21,633 nucleotides of DNA, taken from NCBI RefSeq assembly GCF_943912555.1, contig NZ_CALTUR010000012.1, positions 1 through 21,633 of the forward strand, read 5' to 3'. The stretch comes from an uncultured Streptococcus sp. GTDB lineage: Bacteria > Bacillota > Bacilli > Lactobacillales > Streptococcaceae. A program made the position numbers and the translations under genes. Positions 14,999-21,633 of the stretch are shown one piece after another. Positions within the stretch are counted from its first letter, which is position 1, and each line of letters opens with the position of its first letter. The notes under the pieces are model-generated. The model saw nothing but the letters and a program-made list of their open reading frames with translations, did not search any database and had not been told where the DNA came from.

Positions 14999-15263
14999 GG
15001 TAGACCTCCAATCCCTTTTCACTAGAAAATACCTGAATCTCAATTCCGTTTACGTTTACCTGATTTTGACCTGTCTGCAGTGACATCTTAGCTACCCTCA
15101 AGACTTCTTCCTTTTGCAAGATTTTTGCTTCTTCTTGCCTATTTTTCTGAATTTGTCCCAAAAGAAGCGTCGCAATGCTGGCAAAGATAGCTAAAGCAAC
15201 TACTGCTTCCAGTAAAATCACTGCCCTAATTTTTTGTTTCCTTAATGCGTTTAATTTTTCCAT
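14961..15263 (-). CDS. comGE: Competence pilus minor pseudopilin ComGE (CglE)
   Basis: This 100-residue prepilin-like protein has the leader [14 protein letters not shown], a cleavage site before [10 protein letters not shown] (glutamate at mature position 5) and a hydrophobic helix. A small polar domain with [16 protein letters not shown] follows. It is expected to join the other minor pseudopilins of the transformation pilus. The ATG at 15263 has AGGA only two bases upstream, so initiation may rely on coupling to comGD, with which it overlaps by 38 bases. Confidence 0.93.
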   Translation of the reverse strand: MEKLNALRKQKIRAVILLEAVVALAIFASIATLLLGQIQKNRQEEAKILQKEEVLRVAKMSLQTGQNQVNVNGIEIQVFSSEKGLEVYHGSKQLLAIKEP

Positions 15264-15630
15264 TTCCTAGATATAATTGATAACGAATCGCTCCTTTGCT
15301 GGTCTGAAATTCAACCTTAGCCAGGGACGAATTGCCCCCAGCTCGATCAAATGTGATACTTTGTCCCGATGGTGCTTGAATTCCTTTAGGAACTGTCAAC
15401 TTTTGACTGCCATTGCTAATCATCTGCCCATCTAAGTTTAGACTAGTCTTTTGCTGACTGGCTACACTGCGTTTTTGGGTTTCCCGATAGAGTTCTTCAA
15501 ACTCCATAAAGAAAATCTGCTCCTCTACCGCCGCAAAAGTGGACTGAACAGAACCAGACAAGCCCAAGGCAAGGATACTCACAAGACTCAAAACCAAGAG
15601 ACTTTCAAGCATGGTAAAGGCCTTAATCAT
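15226..15630 (-). CDS. comGD: Competence pilus minor pseudopilin ComGD (CglD)
   Basis: This 134-residue protein has a very short leader, MIKA, before FTMLESLLVLSLVSIL: the cleavage site and glutamate at mature position 5 of type IV pilin-like proteins. The soluble domain follows. The ATG at 15630 fits the known family start, although the frame stays open for 26 more codons inside comGC. It overlaps comGC by 8 bases and comGE by 38. As a minor pseudopilin it should take part in assembling the DNA-uptake pilus. Confidence 0.95.
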   Translation of the reverse strand: MIKAFTMLESLLVLSLVSILALGLSGSVQSTFAAVEEQIFFMEFEELYRETQKRSVASQQKTSLNLDGQMISNGSQKLTVPKGIQAPSGQSITFDRAGGNSSLAKVEFQTSKGAIRYQLYLGNGKIKRIKETKN

Positions 15631-15949
15631 TGACTGTACGATTTTTTCCTCCATTTTTTGTATAGTATTCTTTATAGACTTTAGCCTGTTCTTTTGTGAT
15701 TCGCCCATCTGCTTGTAACTTGCTTAGGCTAGCATCTTCATTTTTATCTAAGCTATAAAGCTCTGCCTGGCTTTCTACCACCTTAACAACAGCAGCTTTT
15801 CCTTTGTCATTGACTGCTTCTTTTTGCTTGGTAAGATTAGGTACAAAAAGTAATAGAAGCACGCTGATGATGAGCAAGACGACTAACATTTCTACCAGAG
15901 TGAAGGCTTGTGCCTTGGCTTTTTTCAAGAATGTCATCATTTTTTTCAT
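15623..15949 (-). CDS. comGC: Major competence pilin ComGC (CglC)
   Basis: This 108-residue protein is the main subunit of the transformation pilus that reaches out and binds DNA. The leader MKKMMTFLKKAKAQA is cut before FTLVEMLVVLLIISVLLLLFVPNL, with glutamate at mature position 5, and the C-terminal half is charged and helical. The prepilin peptidase ComC, not in this window, would process it. It starts one base after the comGB stop, with GGAGGT about 11 bases upstream, inside the last codons of comGB. Confidence 0.96.
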   Translation of the reverse strand: MKKMMTFLKKAKAQAFTLVEMLVVLLIISVLLLLFVPNLTKQKEAVNDKGKAAVVKVVESQAELYSLDKNEDASLSKLQADGRITKEQAKVYKEYYTKNGGKNRTVND

Positions 15950-15950
15950 G

Positions 15951-16967
15951 TTAAAAATTTACCTCCATATTTTGATACATGGGCATGAGCATTGCCGCAT
16001 AAAGTAAAACGATAATCAGAGCCACAAAGATAAAGACCAGTGGCTGCACCAGATTCATTGTTCGATTGACTCGGGTAAAAAATGCTTCCCAAGTTTTTTC
16101 AGCATAGATTTCCAACTCGCTCCCCAGCTTGGACTTGACTTCCCCATACTCGATGATGAGACTCAACTCCTTCTTAAAGAAAGGATAGGTTCCTATAGTC
16201 TGAGAAAATTCCTGACCATTTTGGAGTGCTTGAGCTAAGTCTTGACCGATTTCTTTAAAGAGCTGGGAACCTTGTTCCTGCATGATCTGAAAAATCTGCG
16301 TCAGCTCCATTCCCTGCGAAATCATATTCCCCCATTCACGCGCGTAATAGGCCGTCAAATAGGTCTGCACAAAGATTCCAAGAAAGGGAAGGCGTGCTAA
16401 GATGGAAAAGACGCGCATCTTAGAACTTCTTTTATAGAAAGTGAGTGCTAAAAGGGCAAGTACGGAAACAAACCCTACCATGCCTAGAAAGATTTGTGGC
16501 AGATTGCCGATAATTTGGGTGGCAATATTGCTACTATCCAGTTGAGGTAGTAGGTAGTTACGTAGCCCCAGCATAATTAAGAGAAGAAATCCCAGCAAAA
16601 TCAGGGGATAGGTCGCCACTTCGATTAGTTTTTTCTTGACCTTGGCAAGATTGTCTAGATACTCTTCTATCTTCCCCAAACTCAGATGGAGATTTCCATG
16701 AACTTCAGCTAGGGATAACTGAGTGACAATAGCACTTGAAAAGCCCAAACTGTCCATCATTTCTGAGAATGATTTCCCCTGAGACAAGCCCGTGCGCATC
16801 TGGGTCACACACTGCTTGTCCAACAAAGCACTCCTATCTAAAAAGGAGATGGTCTCCACCAGATGAAAACCGCTGGAAAAGAGATTGTTAAACAAGGTGA
16901 TGATATTTTTTTGCTTAGCTGTAGCTAATTTTTTCCGTTTCAGCCTGAAGACTTGTGATATGTCCAT
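15951..16967 (-). CDS. comGB: Competence pilus platform protein ComGB (CglB)
   Basis: This 338-residue protein is the polytopic platform of the type IV pilus-like machine, of the GspF/PilC family. It has hydrophobic segments at VATYPLILLGFLLLIMLGL, IFLGMVGFVSVLALLAL and, at the end, LVQPLVFIFVALIIVLLYAAML, and cytoplasmic helical domains containing the duplicated F-like motif (LFSSGFHLVETISFL and ISQGMELTQIFQIM). ComGA would drive it during pilus extension. The longest frame opens at 17042, inside comGA, but the start at 16967 gives the MDISQVF beginning I recall for this family. The overlap with comGA is 53 bases. Confidence 0.94.
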   Translation of the reverse strand: MDISQVFRLKRKKLATAKQKNIITLFNNLFSSGFHLVETISFLDRSALLDKQCVTQMRTGLSQGKSFSEMMDSLGFSSAIVTQLSLAEVHGNLHLSLGKIEEYLDNLAKVKKKLIEVATYPLILLGFLLLIMLGLRNYLLPQLDSSNIATQIIGNLPQIFLGMVGFVSVLALLALTFYKRSSKMRVFSILARLPFLGIFVQTYLTAYYAREWGNMISQGMELTQIFQIMQEQGSQLFKEIGQDLAQALQNGQEFSQTIGTYPFFKKELSLIIEYGEVKSKLGSELEIYAEKTWEAFFTRVNRTMNLVQPLVFIFVALIIVLLYAAMLMPMYQNMEVNF

Positions 16968-17856
16968 CTTTAAGAAGCTGGTCAATCTGTTCATTCCAGC
17001 TAGTTGGCTGGTGTTCTTGATAGTCTTTGTTTGCAAAGTCAACGATTCCTCCTCCCCCGATTAATCTCTGGTAGCAGACTCCCTGCAGAACAACTGCTAA
17101 TTCTTCCTCACTCACACCCAACTCCAGCAGGCGTTCATAAACACCTCGAATGCTCTTGGCGTGAATAGTTGAAAAGACTGTCGCCCCTGTCAAACTGGCT
17201 CTGACTACTGCACGCGCCGTCTCGCTATCCCGAATTTCTCCGATAATCAAGAGGTCAGGCCGATGACGCAAGGAAAGTTTAATCAGATTTTCATAGGTCA
17301 GTCCGATTGCTTCATTTAGCTGCAACTGGAGCATGTCGTCCTGCTTGATTTCTACAGGATCTTCGATGGACATGACTTGCTGTCCTTTAAAGATGGACTT
17401 GGCCAATTCGTGCATTAAGGTTGTCTTACCACTGCCGACTGGACCAGCAAAAAGATAGAGACCCCGTTGCCTGTACTGCTTGCCCAATTCATCAATATCC
17501 TGAAACCAAAAATGCAAGTCCTGCTCCTCATCATGCAACAAGCGAATCACCAAACTCTCATGCCCTCGATAGTCGCCTACAGTAGATAAACGTAAGGACG
17601 CCATCTTCTGGTCATATTCATAATCACAGGAACCAAGTTGACTACGTCGCTTTTCTCCAACATTCATACCCGCCACAAACTTAAAGTGACTGATGACGGA
17701 CGCAAACTTTTCAAAATCATAAGAACCGATTTTACAACGCTCATCTCCGACCCTCATATGAAGCTCATAGGCATCTAACTTAGGAACAAAATAAATATCT
17801 TGCGCTCCTTTTTTCCGAGCCGAACGAATGATTTCTTGTGCAATTTCTTGAACCAT
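16915..17856 (-). CDS. comGA: Competence pilus assembly ATPase ComGA (CglA)
   Basis: This 313-residue cytoplasmic ATPase of the GspE/PilB secretion family powers pilus assembly for DNA uptake. The motifs are Walker A GPVGSGKTT (138-146), the Asp-box region SIEDPVE, Walker B DLLIIGEIRDSE and the His-box segment ATVFSTIHAKS. It lacks the long N-terminal extension of PilB, as is usual for ComGA. The ATG at 17856 has GAGGAGGT five bases upstream. It is the first gene of the comG operon, with a ComX-type promoter (17877-17884), and is expected to be a late competence gene. Confidence 0.96.
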   Translation of the reverse strand: MVQEIAQEIIRSARKKGAQDIYFVPKLDAYELHMRVGDERCKIGSYDFEKFASVISHFKFVAGMNVGEKRRSQLGSCDYEYDQKMASLRLSTVGDYRGHESLVIRLLHDEEQDLHFWFQDIDELGKQYRQRGLYLFAGPVGSGKTTLMHELAKSIFKGQQVMSIEDPVEIKQDDMLQLQLNEAIGLTYENLIKLSLRHRPDLLIIGEIRDSETARAVVRASLTGATVFSTIHAKSIRGVYERLLELGVSEEELAVVLQGVCYQRLIGGGGIVDFANKDYQEHQPTSWNEQIDQLLKDGHITSLQAETEKISYS

Positions 17857-17876
17857 ACTTACCTCCTCACCTATAC

Positions 17877-17884
17877 TATTCGCA
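17877..17884 (-). promoter_or_regulatory. cin-box (ComX/SigX promoter) of the comG operon
   Basis: TGCGAATA on the minus strand matches the combox TACGAATA at 7 of 8 positions, 20 bases before the comGA ATG and after a T-rich stretch typical of SigX promoters. No standard -35/-10 pair is evident here, which supports competence-only expression. Confidence 0.8.
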
Positions 17885-17899
17885 AAGATTTAGGAAAAT

Positions 17900-17930
17900 A
17901 AAAAAAGCAACTCCAAAAAAGTTACTTTTT
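17900..17930 (-). terminator. Rho-independent terminator of the DUF1033 gene
   Basis: GTAACT and AGTTGC (one G-T pair) form a 6-bp stem, followed by seven T on the minus strand, just past the stop codon. It insulates the comG promoter from upstream transcription. Confidence 0.72.
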
Positions 17931-17932
17931 CT

Positions 17933-18304
17933 CTATTTTAATTTCACACGGCAAGAACGGTGCCTTTCCTTACCTGTTTGTTTTTCATAGCCTGGGCGTA
18001 GTTTTTCATCTGGGATAATCTGCTCATCCTGCAAAAGAGCCAAAGAATGGTATTGTTGTAAATACTCATCACATTCATCACACCAGCGTTGGTCTTCTGG
18101 ATCCCAAAAAATGGTCATTAAGTCGCTTCTACTTTTATAAAGAGGGGATTCTTGTTCCAATCTAAACCAGCAAGTTTTGTAGTATTTGAGAGCATCATAA
18201 TACTGGTCAAATTTCTTACTAGCTACAATATCTTCTTCCCAACCTTCTAAGAACCACCACGGTTCAAAATCTCCGTACATTTCTATAACACGATACATAT
18301 TCAT
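17933..18304 (-). CDS. DUF1033 family protein
   Basis: This 123-residue soluble protein is rich in tryptophan, tyrosine and acidic residues. It has YRVIEMYGDFEPWWFLEGWEED near the start and a WCDECDEYLQ segment with two cysteines that could bind metal or form a redox pair. It matches my memory of DUF1033, a family found beside comGA in streptococci and related Firmicutes; the function is unknown. Start choice is open: the ATG at 18304 lies four bases after AAAGGA, while an ATG two codons downstream (18298, MYRVIEM) is the start I recall for homologues and has about ten bases of spacing. It has a separate promoter and terminator, so competence control is not implied. Confidence 0.88.
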   Translation of the reverse strand: MNMYRVIEMYGDFEPWWFLEGWEEDIVASKKFDQYYDALKYYKTCWFRLEQESPLYKSRSDLMTIFWDPEDQRWCDECDEYLQQYHSLALLQDEQIIPDEKLRPGYEKQTGKERHRSCRVKLK

Positions 18305-18323
18305 TCATTCCTTTGCACCGTAT

Positions 18324-18352
18324 ATTATAACTAATTTCGCTAAACAAGGAAA
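18324..18352 (-). promoter_or_regulatory. Probable promoter of the DUF1033 gene
   Basis: On the minus strand a perfect TATAAT (18329-18324) lies 20 bases before the start codon. The -35 at 17-base spacing, TTTCCT, is poor. Confidence 0.45.
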
Positions 18353-18388
18353 GAAATATGCTCATTTCTTATTTTCAGATAAAAAATT

Positions 18389-18428
18389 AAAAAGCTAGAG
18401 TTCCGCAATTGGAAATCTCTAGCTTTTT
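18389..18428 (-). terminator. Terminator of the surface protein gene, probably bidirectional
   Basis: AAAAAGCTAGAG and CTCTAGCTTTTT form a perfect 12-bp stem. The 16-base loop contains a second small stem, TTCC-GGAA. T-tracts occur on both strands. It lies 26 bases past the surface protein stop codon. Confidence 0.85.
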
Positions 18429-18454
18429 TGTGGCTGAGAACTATTTTATCCCTT

Positions 18455-21058
18455 TTAGCGTTCACGTTTACGTTGAATTGTAAATCCTAAAATTAATCCC
18501 AAAATAGTATATCCACCGAGAGCTATCTGACGTTCCACTCGAGAATAACTACCAGTATTTGGTAACTCCTGTTTAGTCGCATCTTTTCTACTAAACATAG
18601 GTAATGTTTGAGATGGCGTGTCATTCGGTCTAGCACCAGCATGTTTTGGACTTGTCTTGTAGCCATTCAAATCAAAGGTTGGGACTTCATCTACAGTTGG
18701 TGTAGTGATTGGAGTTGACACAATACCATCTGCATTACGAGTCACTTTGTAACTGTTCAACTCGCCATCCAAATCAAATGTTGGAAGCTCTTCTGCAATA
18801 GGCGCAGTAGTTGTAGTTGCACCGATACCGTTAGCGTTGGTAGTCACTTTATAACCGTTCAATTCCGCATTCAAGTCAAAGGTTGGAAGAACTTCGACTG
18901 TTGGTGTTTGATGAGTGACAGCAGATACAACACCTTGATTATCTTGATAAACAGCGAGAGCTTTATCAATCGCAAGGATATCAGTTAGATGTTGCACATC
19001 AGATTCGGCATCAGAAAGTGCTTTTTGAGCCTGTTTGAGTGCCAATTTTGCATCAGCTACTCGTTGGTCAGCATTCGCTTTATTTTGCTCAGCTTGAGCC
19101 AATTTAGTAGCCAAATTACCCAACTGACCTTGCAAACGAGTTGCCTTATCACGAGCCTCAGTTGCTTTGTTGATTTCACCTTGAACAGCTGCTACACGTT
19201 CAGTCAAATGGTTGACGTAATTTGTAGCGCGCTCAGCTGCAAGATTCTTTTCTTCAAGAGTTGCTGCTGTTGCGTTTGCTGACAATTTAGCGACTGCAAG
19301 AGCTGCGGTTGCATTGTTCAACTCAGTTGTTGCATTTGCAATAGCAGTTGTGCGTTGTTCTTGACTACGTGTAGCCGCTGATAATTTACCAGCTAATGCA
19401 GTTTGTCGTGCTACAAGTGCATCTCTTTCACCTTCTTGGCGAGCTTTTAGGGATTTGAGTTCGTTCAAATCACGTACTAGCGCACTGTTATCCCCTTCTT
19501 GTTTGCGAGTTACAAACACAAAGTGATGGTCTGCGATGAATTTCATTTTACGACCGTAGAAGGTTGGATTAAGTGCATCATCCTTGAAGTTGTTGTAGTT
19601 GTTCACATATGCTTTAGTAGAATCACTTTCTTCTTCAAGGTAAGTTGTACCATCCTCATCAGTTGAATAAGTGCTACCTGTATGGGCATTATTTTCGAAC
19701 GCTACATAACGTGATACATCATTAGAACCCACAATGTTGGCAAGGGCTAGACCCATTTTGCCACCCATTGGTAATAAAAGAGCTCGACGGTGACCGTGGG
19801 TGTTATGCATGACATTTCGATAGTCATCATACCATCTAAGTAACATGTCATAAGCCAATGTTTCGTGCGTTACAATGCGGTTAAAATTAATATATCCATC
19901 TTCGTTACTTACGATATCACCATATCCAGAACCACCATTTTCAAGACCGATTTCGTTCTTGTTACCTGGCGCAGTCAATGATGTATTGTGACTCAACACA
20001 TTATTACGTTGCATTTCGTTGGCACGTTGTTGTGCGTAATCCAAGTAAGCATCATCCACTTGCATATTACCAGCAACACCATTTGCCTCACGCAATTCAT
20101 TCAATAATTTGACAAAGGCTTGAGATAATCCACGATTATCCACTTTGTAGCGGAAAACTGGACGTTCCTTGTAAGTACGAGTCGCAAAGTCATAAGGAGC
20201 TTTACGGTAGTCTTCAAGCGCTTTTTGGAAGTCCAACATGTCTTGAGTCGCTTCGATTTCGACAATCTTGACACCTTGGAAGTTAACAGGTTCCATTGTT
20301 GGATTACCTGATGCATCTTTTGGCGCATTATTACGGTTATGCTCGTAATTCATGAGGTTATCATGAGCTACTGCAGTGCGTTCAGATGGATTCAAATCAG
20401 TTGTTTTGATAACTGGTTTATAATTATCCACTTCTTGCTGTTTAGCGTCAATACGGCTACTTGTAGCAGCGATTTGTGCAGATTTTGCAGTCACTTGGTT
20501 AGTAACACCATCCAATTCTTTTTGGATTTCTTTAGGGTCTTGACTAACTGTTGCAGTTGCTTGGTCTAAAGCAGTCTTCTTATCTTCAACTGTTTTCTCA
20601 GCATTTTTGACAGCACTTACAGCGTTATCATGAGCTTGTTGGGCAGATGTCAAATTATCTTTGGCTGTTTGTTCGGTCGTTTTTGCGTTTGAAAGTTCTG
20701 TACTAAGTTCTGATTTTTGTTCAGTTTTATCATCAATAACCTTATTTTGTTCTTCAACAATTGTAGCAGCATTTTGAGCAGTTTTGATATCTTCTTTGAT
20801 ATTTGCAACTGCGTTCGCAGCGATTGTCTGTTGACCTTCTGCAGCTTTCACATCTTCAACCTTCTGGTCGACTGTTGCTTGTGCAGATTTGGCAACCTCT
20901 TGAGCTTTGGACAAATCTTGACTTGTCGCTGTTTTTGATACAACAGTTGATTCGGTTGGTTGTGTAAGCTCGTTCGCTTGAACAACTGTATTAACAACAC
21001 CAGCACCGACAAGAACAGAAGTTAAACCAGCACCTAATAAAATATCTTTCTTTTGCAT
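18455..21058 (-). CDS. LPXTG surface protein with CAP domain (SEC10/PgrA-like)
   Basis: This 867-residue protein is exported and anchored to the cell wall. An N-terminal signal peptide (KKDILLGAGLTSVLVGAGVV, ending near VQA) leads to an alanine-, lysine- and glutamate-rich coiled coil (about 40-215). A CAP/SCP domain follows (about 310-457), with VLSHNTS, VTHETLAYDMLLRWYDD and NVMHNTHGHRRALLLP supplying its histidines and acidic residues. A second coiled coil spans about 500-690. Then come 34-residue PTFDL repeats, the sortase motif LPNTG (832-836), a hydrophobic stretch and RKRER. This plan matches the SEC10/PgrA surface-exclusion family. Its role here (adhesion, surface exclusion or proteolysis) is not known. 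I chose the ATG at 21058 because AGGAG lies five bases before it; an ATG eight codons upstream lacks a site. It is a single-gene unit. Confidence 0.92.
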   Translation of the reverse strand: MQKKDILLGAGLTSVLVGAGVVNTVVQANELTQPTESTVVSKTATSQDLSKAQEVAKSAQATVDQKVEDVKAAEGQQTIAANAVANIKEDIKTAQNAATIVEEQNKVIDDKTEQKSELSTELSNAKTTEQTAKDNLTSAQQAHDNAVSAVKNAEKTVEDKKTALDQATATVSQDPKEIQKELDGVTNQVTAKSAQIAATSSRIDAKQQEVDNYKPVIKTTDLNPSERTAVAHDNLMNYEHNRNNAPKDASGNPTMEPVNFQGVKIVEIEATQDMLDFQKALEDYRKAPYDFATRTYKERPVFRYKVDNRGLSQAFVKLLNELREANGVAGNMQVDDAYLDYAQQRANEMQRNNVLSHNTSLTAPGNKNEIGLENGGSGYGDIVSNEDGYINFNRIVTHETLAYDMLLRWYDDYRNVMHNTHGHRRALLLPMGGKMGLALANIVGSNDVSRYVAFENNAHTGSTYSTDEDGTTYLEEESDSTKAYVNNYNNFKDDALNPTFYGRKMKFIADHHFVFVTRKQEGDNSALVRDLNELKSLKARQEGERDALVARQTALAGKLSAATRSQEQRTTAIANATTELNNATAALAVAKLSANATAATLEEKNLAAERATNYVNHLTERVAAVQGEINKATEARDKATRLQGQLGNLATKLAQAEQNKANADQRVADAKLALKQAQKALSDAESDVQHLTDILAIDKALAVYQDNQGVVSAVTHQTPTVEVLPTFDLNAELNGYKVTTNANGIGATTTTAPIAEELPTFDLDGELNSYKVTRNADGIVSTPITTPTVDEVPTFDLNGYKTSPKHAGARPNDTPSQTLPMFSRKDATKQELPNTGSYSRVERQIALGGYTILGLILGFTIQRKRER
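18650..18904 (-). repeat. Tandem 102-bp repeats in the surface protein
   Basis: Two full 34-residue units (18904-18803 and 18802-18701) share LPTFDL...ELN-YKVT-NA-GI. A third, shorter copy (from 18700) lacks four residues and runs on as NGYKTS. They form the region between the second coiled coil and the wall anchor. Copy number may vary between strains. Confidence 0.85.
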
Positions 21059-21096
21059 ATATTCTCCTACTATAAAATTCATGATTCATTTTCAAA

Positions 21097-21125
21097 ATTA
21101 TAACCTGTTCTCCTATGAGGAACAA
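21097..21125 (-). promoter_or_regulatory. Promoter of the surface protein gene
   Basis: On the minus strand a perfect TATAAT (21102-21097) lies 17 bases after TTGTTC (21125-21120, 3 of 6). The leader is about 35 bases. Confidence 0.6.
21106..21124. promoter_or_regulatory. Imperfect inverted repeat between -35 and -10
   Basis: TGTTCTCCTATGAGGAACA is an inverted repeat with one extra base in one arm (TGTT-C-TCCT and AGGA-ACA). It covers the spacer and -35 of the surface protein promoter, a place where a regulator could act. No family is recognised. Confidence 0.3.
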
Positions 21126-21148
21126 AGTTCAGTATTCTAATTCTCTGA

Positions 21149-21633
21149 TTACCTGTTTTCTATAATCCTATGATGAGTCCTTGTCTCTAATAATTGAATT
21201 GTCTGAATTACAGATTGATAACGAACATTATCTTGGATAGTAGCTAAACTACTTTGCATTACTTCCTGATTGTATTCAACTCTTTCACGGTGTTTTTCTT
21301 CCGCCAGTAAATTAGCTGCTTCTTTAAAGTTGTCAGCCCTATAAGTTTCTAGATAACTATATAAGAGATATAGGTCATCCATATTAAAATAATCTTCTGG
21401 AATTTCTTCTTTATAGTCAAGGAACTGCTTATCTCTCGACAGTTCTACACCTTTTTGGCGATATTTGTTAGAAGCATCATTATCATAAGCATTTGAAAAT
21501 CCCTTCTTGGCAGAATGATTATAAAATGCTTTTACAATAGCAAAAATAGGAAAAAACAGCAATTGAAAGAATCCATAAGTTAGAGGTATTTGTATAATAA
21601 TTAACGAAGTTATAGGTTCTCTATATATAATGG
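21149..21633 (-). CDS. Partial membrane protein of unknown function, cut at the right edge
   Basis: The frame is open to the window end, so the 5' end lies outside; at least 160 residues are seen. Near the visible N-terminus is a hydrophobic stretch (SLIIIQIPLTYGFFQLLFFPIFAIVKAF), followed by a long polar, probably helical tail with KEEIPEDYFNMDDLYLLYSYLETYRADNFKEAANLLAEEKHRERVEYNQEV. A TTG at 21562 could be read as a start for a shorter form, but it lies inside the hydrophobic segment and lacks a ribosome site. I do not recognise the family. The stop codon lies about 25 bases before the surface protein -35, and no clear terminator separates them. Confidence 0.6.
   Translation of the reverse strand, partial: IIYREPITSLIIIQIPLTYGFFQLLFFPIFAIVKAFYNHSAKKGFSNAYDNDASNKYRQKGVELSRDKQFLDYKEEIPEDYFNMDDLYLLYSYLETYRADNFKEAANLLAEEKHRERVEYNQEVMQSSLATIQDNVRYQSVIQTIQLLETRTHHRIIENR

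Noticed and set aside
15631..15708. A 26-codon upstream extension of comGD inside comGC.
   Set aside because: The prepilin leader of the family starts at MIKAFTMLES; the extension would place an unusual polar segment before the cleavage site.
16968..17042. A 25-codon upstream extension of comGB inside comGA.
   Set aside because: No ribosome site supports it and the family start is MDISQVF; the open frame is a by-product of overlap with comGA.
18650..18904. A possible CRISPR-like or intergenic repeat array.
   Set aside because: The repeats are in frame within the surface protein, diverged between copies and without spacers of constant size.

Overview
The window looks like a chromosomal segment of a mitis-group Streptococcus (S. 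mitis, S. oralis or S. pneumoniae type). The base composition is AT-rich. The late-competence comG operon has a ComX-type promoter. The gene orders ytxK-ackA and rnpA-yidC-jag, the DUF1033 gene beside comGA and the sortase-anchored LPNTG surface protein all fit. The species call rests on recalled protein families and gene order, not on a search. Every gene I accept is on the minus strand, so transcription runs right to left. No rRNA, tRNA, IS element or CRISPR array was seen, and no gene-free gap exceeds 300 bases.

Layout in coordinate order. (1) 1-1950: an ABC-transporter ATPase, whose permease is presumably just past the left edge, follows a ComR/TprA/PlcR-like peptide-sensing (RRNPP-type) regulator. 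(2) 1951-4873: adhE, with an unusually rich control region that has three Rex-like boxes at exact 44-bp spacing, a strong promoter, a 12-bp inverted repeat made of Rex half-sites and a possible cre. (3) 4874-6166: yajC, then an overlapping pair of a low-molecular-weight tyrosine phosphatase and a membrane-anchored MORN-repeat protein. (4) 6177-8234: transketolase. (5) 8270-11178: rnpA-yidC-jag, then an unassigned 207-residue protein. (6) 11208-12522: ackA, with a near-perfect cre over its probable start point. (7) 12512-17884: the competence pilus operon comGA to comGG, a small methyltransferase and ytxK. (8) 17933-18352: a DUF1033 protein. (9) 18389-21125: an 867-residue LPXTG surface protein with coiled coils, a CAP/SCP domain of the SEC10/PgrA type and C-terminal repeats. 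(10) 21149 to the right edge: a membrane protein that is cut by the window.

How the parts relate. adhE, ackA and tkt belong to central fermentative and pentose-phosphate metabolism, and the control sites suggest redox (Rex) and catabolite (CcpA) input. yajC, yidC and jag/khpB serve membrane protein insertion and envelope control, with rnpA leading their operon. The comG operon builds the DNA-uptake pilus. Start codons were moved from the longest open frame wherever a Shine-Dalgarno sequence or known family starts decided the matter: the ABC ATPase, adhE, yidC, ackA, comGB, comGD, comGF and the surface protein.

No clearly new multi-gene system is demonstrated. The items most worth a second look are the Rex-box array, the peptide-sensor/ABC module without a visible peptide gene, the terminator hairpins that sit directly in front of co-directional genes, and the CAP-domain surface protein.
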